NCBI GenBank assembly: GCA_946534775.1
Contig: CAMNCZ010000085.1
Location: forward strand, 1-5,862
From: an uncultured Eubacteriaceae bacterium
GTDB lineage: Bacteria > Bacillota > Clostridia > Lachnospirales > CAG-274
Reading direction: 5' to 3'
Length of the DNA stretch: 5,862 nucleotides
Every line of letters starts with the position of its first letter. Within the stretch, counting starts at the first letter, position 1. The notes under the pieces were generated by a model. It was not told where the DNA came from. It made no database searches and was given only the letters and a program-made list of their open reading frames with translations. Shown piece by piece: positions 5,530-5,862 of the stretch. The position numbers were made by a program, and so were the translations under genes.

Positions 5530-5709
5530 ATGGTAAGAATAGATAATATAAAAGAACTATACAAAGATTTACAAGATATAAGTCTTGAGGAAGTGCCGGA
5601 ACTTATTGAACAAGCAGATACCGAAGAAGAACAAGATTTTATTCGTAAGGTTATTACAATTGTTTTAGGACAAAAGCAAAAACAAGTTATTTTAGAAAAG
5701 AGATTTTAA
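5530..5709 (+). CDS. Putative antitoxin-like small protein (59 aa) paired with zeta-like toxin
   Basis: This small protein has an acidic first two thirds (many Glu and Asp at 5-37, including the runs LEEVPEL and TEEEQDF) and a basic, Lys/Gln-rich tail ending in EKRF. It looks mostly helical, with no signal peptide, membrane segment or recognisable DNA-binding motif. I do not recognise it as the classical epsilon or PezA antitoxin; PezA is much longer and carries a helix-turn-helix. Antitoxin function is inferred from context: it directly precedes a zeta-toxin-like kinase gene, with one base between its stop and the next ATG, and both follow one promoter with an operator-like repeat. GC content is about 28% by hand count, well below most neighbours, which suggests acquisition by transfer. 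It could instead be an accessory or regulatory protein. Confidence 0.6.
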   Translation: MVRIDNIKELYKDLQDISLEEVPELIEQADTEEEQDFIRKVITIVLGQKQKQVILEKRF

Positions 5710-5710
5710 A

Positions 5711-5862
5711 ATGCCTTGTTATACTATATTTGCCGGCGTGAATGGTGCAGGAAAATCTACATTATACCATATTGATAAAACATTTCAAACTGCTAATAGA
5801 ATAAACACTGATGAGATAGTCGCAGCAATCGGTAACTGGAAGAATAAAAAAGATAATATAGA
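5711..5862 (+). CDS. Zeta-toxin-like P-loop kinase, N-terminal 50 residues (3' end beyond the window)
   Basis: The visible N-terminus has a beta strand leading into a Walker A motif, GVNGAGKST at residues 9-17 with Lys15 as the phosphate-binding lysine, then RINTDEIV at 30-37. That combination is characteristic of zeta-toxin-like kinases, in which an Asp in the second motif helps bind or activate the substrate. Known zeta and PezT toxins phosphorylate UDP-N-acetylglucosamine and so poison cell wall synthesis; whether this clade uses the same substrate is unknown. The ATG lies one base after the upstream stop codon, with a weak AAAAGAGA site (5696-5703) inside the upstream gene, so translation is probably coupled and kept below that of the partner. 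About 33% GC by hand count. Alternatives are another P-loop nucleotide or sugar kinase of the same superfamily. The rest of the gene is not visible. Confidence 0.8.
   Translation, partial: MPCYTIFAGVNGAGKSTLYHIDKTFQTANRINTDEIVAAIGNWKNKKDNI

Noticed and set aside
1..5862. CRISPR arrays, tRNA or rRNA genes, and riboswitches
   Set aside because: No regularly spaced repeats, cloverleaf-like segments, rRNA motifs or recognisable riboswitch cores were seen on either strand.

Overview
The window looks like chromosomal DNA from a low-to-moderate GC Firmicute of the class Clostridia, probably a gut-type anaerobe. This rests on the AGGAGG-type ribosome binding sites, sigma-A-like promoters, short lipoprotein signal peptides, and the plsX-acpP-rnc gene order common in Clostridia. 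The species cannot be named from the sequence. All recognised genes lie on the + strand.

Bases 1-4045 form a tightly packed, co-directional run with gaps of 25 to 38 nt. It holds the 3' two thirds of a Na+/phosphate cotransporter with a C-terminal PhoU-like domain, two small lipoproteins of unknown function, a phosphofructokinase of an unusual active-site type, and plsX. The spacing suggests one operon whose promoter lies upstream of the window.

Bases 4046-4445 are a self-contained acpP unit. A sigma-A promoter preceded by A/T tracts drives a 78-residue acyl carrier protein, followed by a hairpin plus T-run terminator. PlsX makes acyl phosphate from acyl-ACP, so plsX and acpP act in the same step of phospholipid synthesis. 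The gene rnc (RNase III) follows at 4536-5213.

Bases 5214-5529 hold no convincing gene. In many Clostridia smc and ftsY would follow rnc; here there is a non-coding junction with imperfect inverted repeats, and then the sequence becomes AT-rich. From about 5461 a toxin-antitoxin type module begins: a promoter whose spacer is filled by an inverted repeat (likely operator), a 59-residue ORF, and, one base after its stop codon, the start of a zeta-toxin-like P-loop kinase that runs off the window. This cassette is the most interesting part: the toxin family is recognisable, while the small partner is not the classical epsilon antitoxin as far as can be judged by eye.
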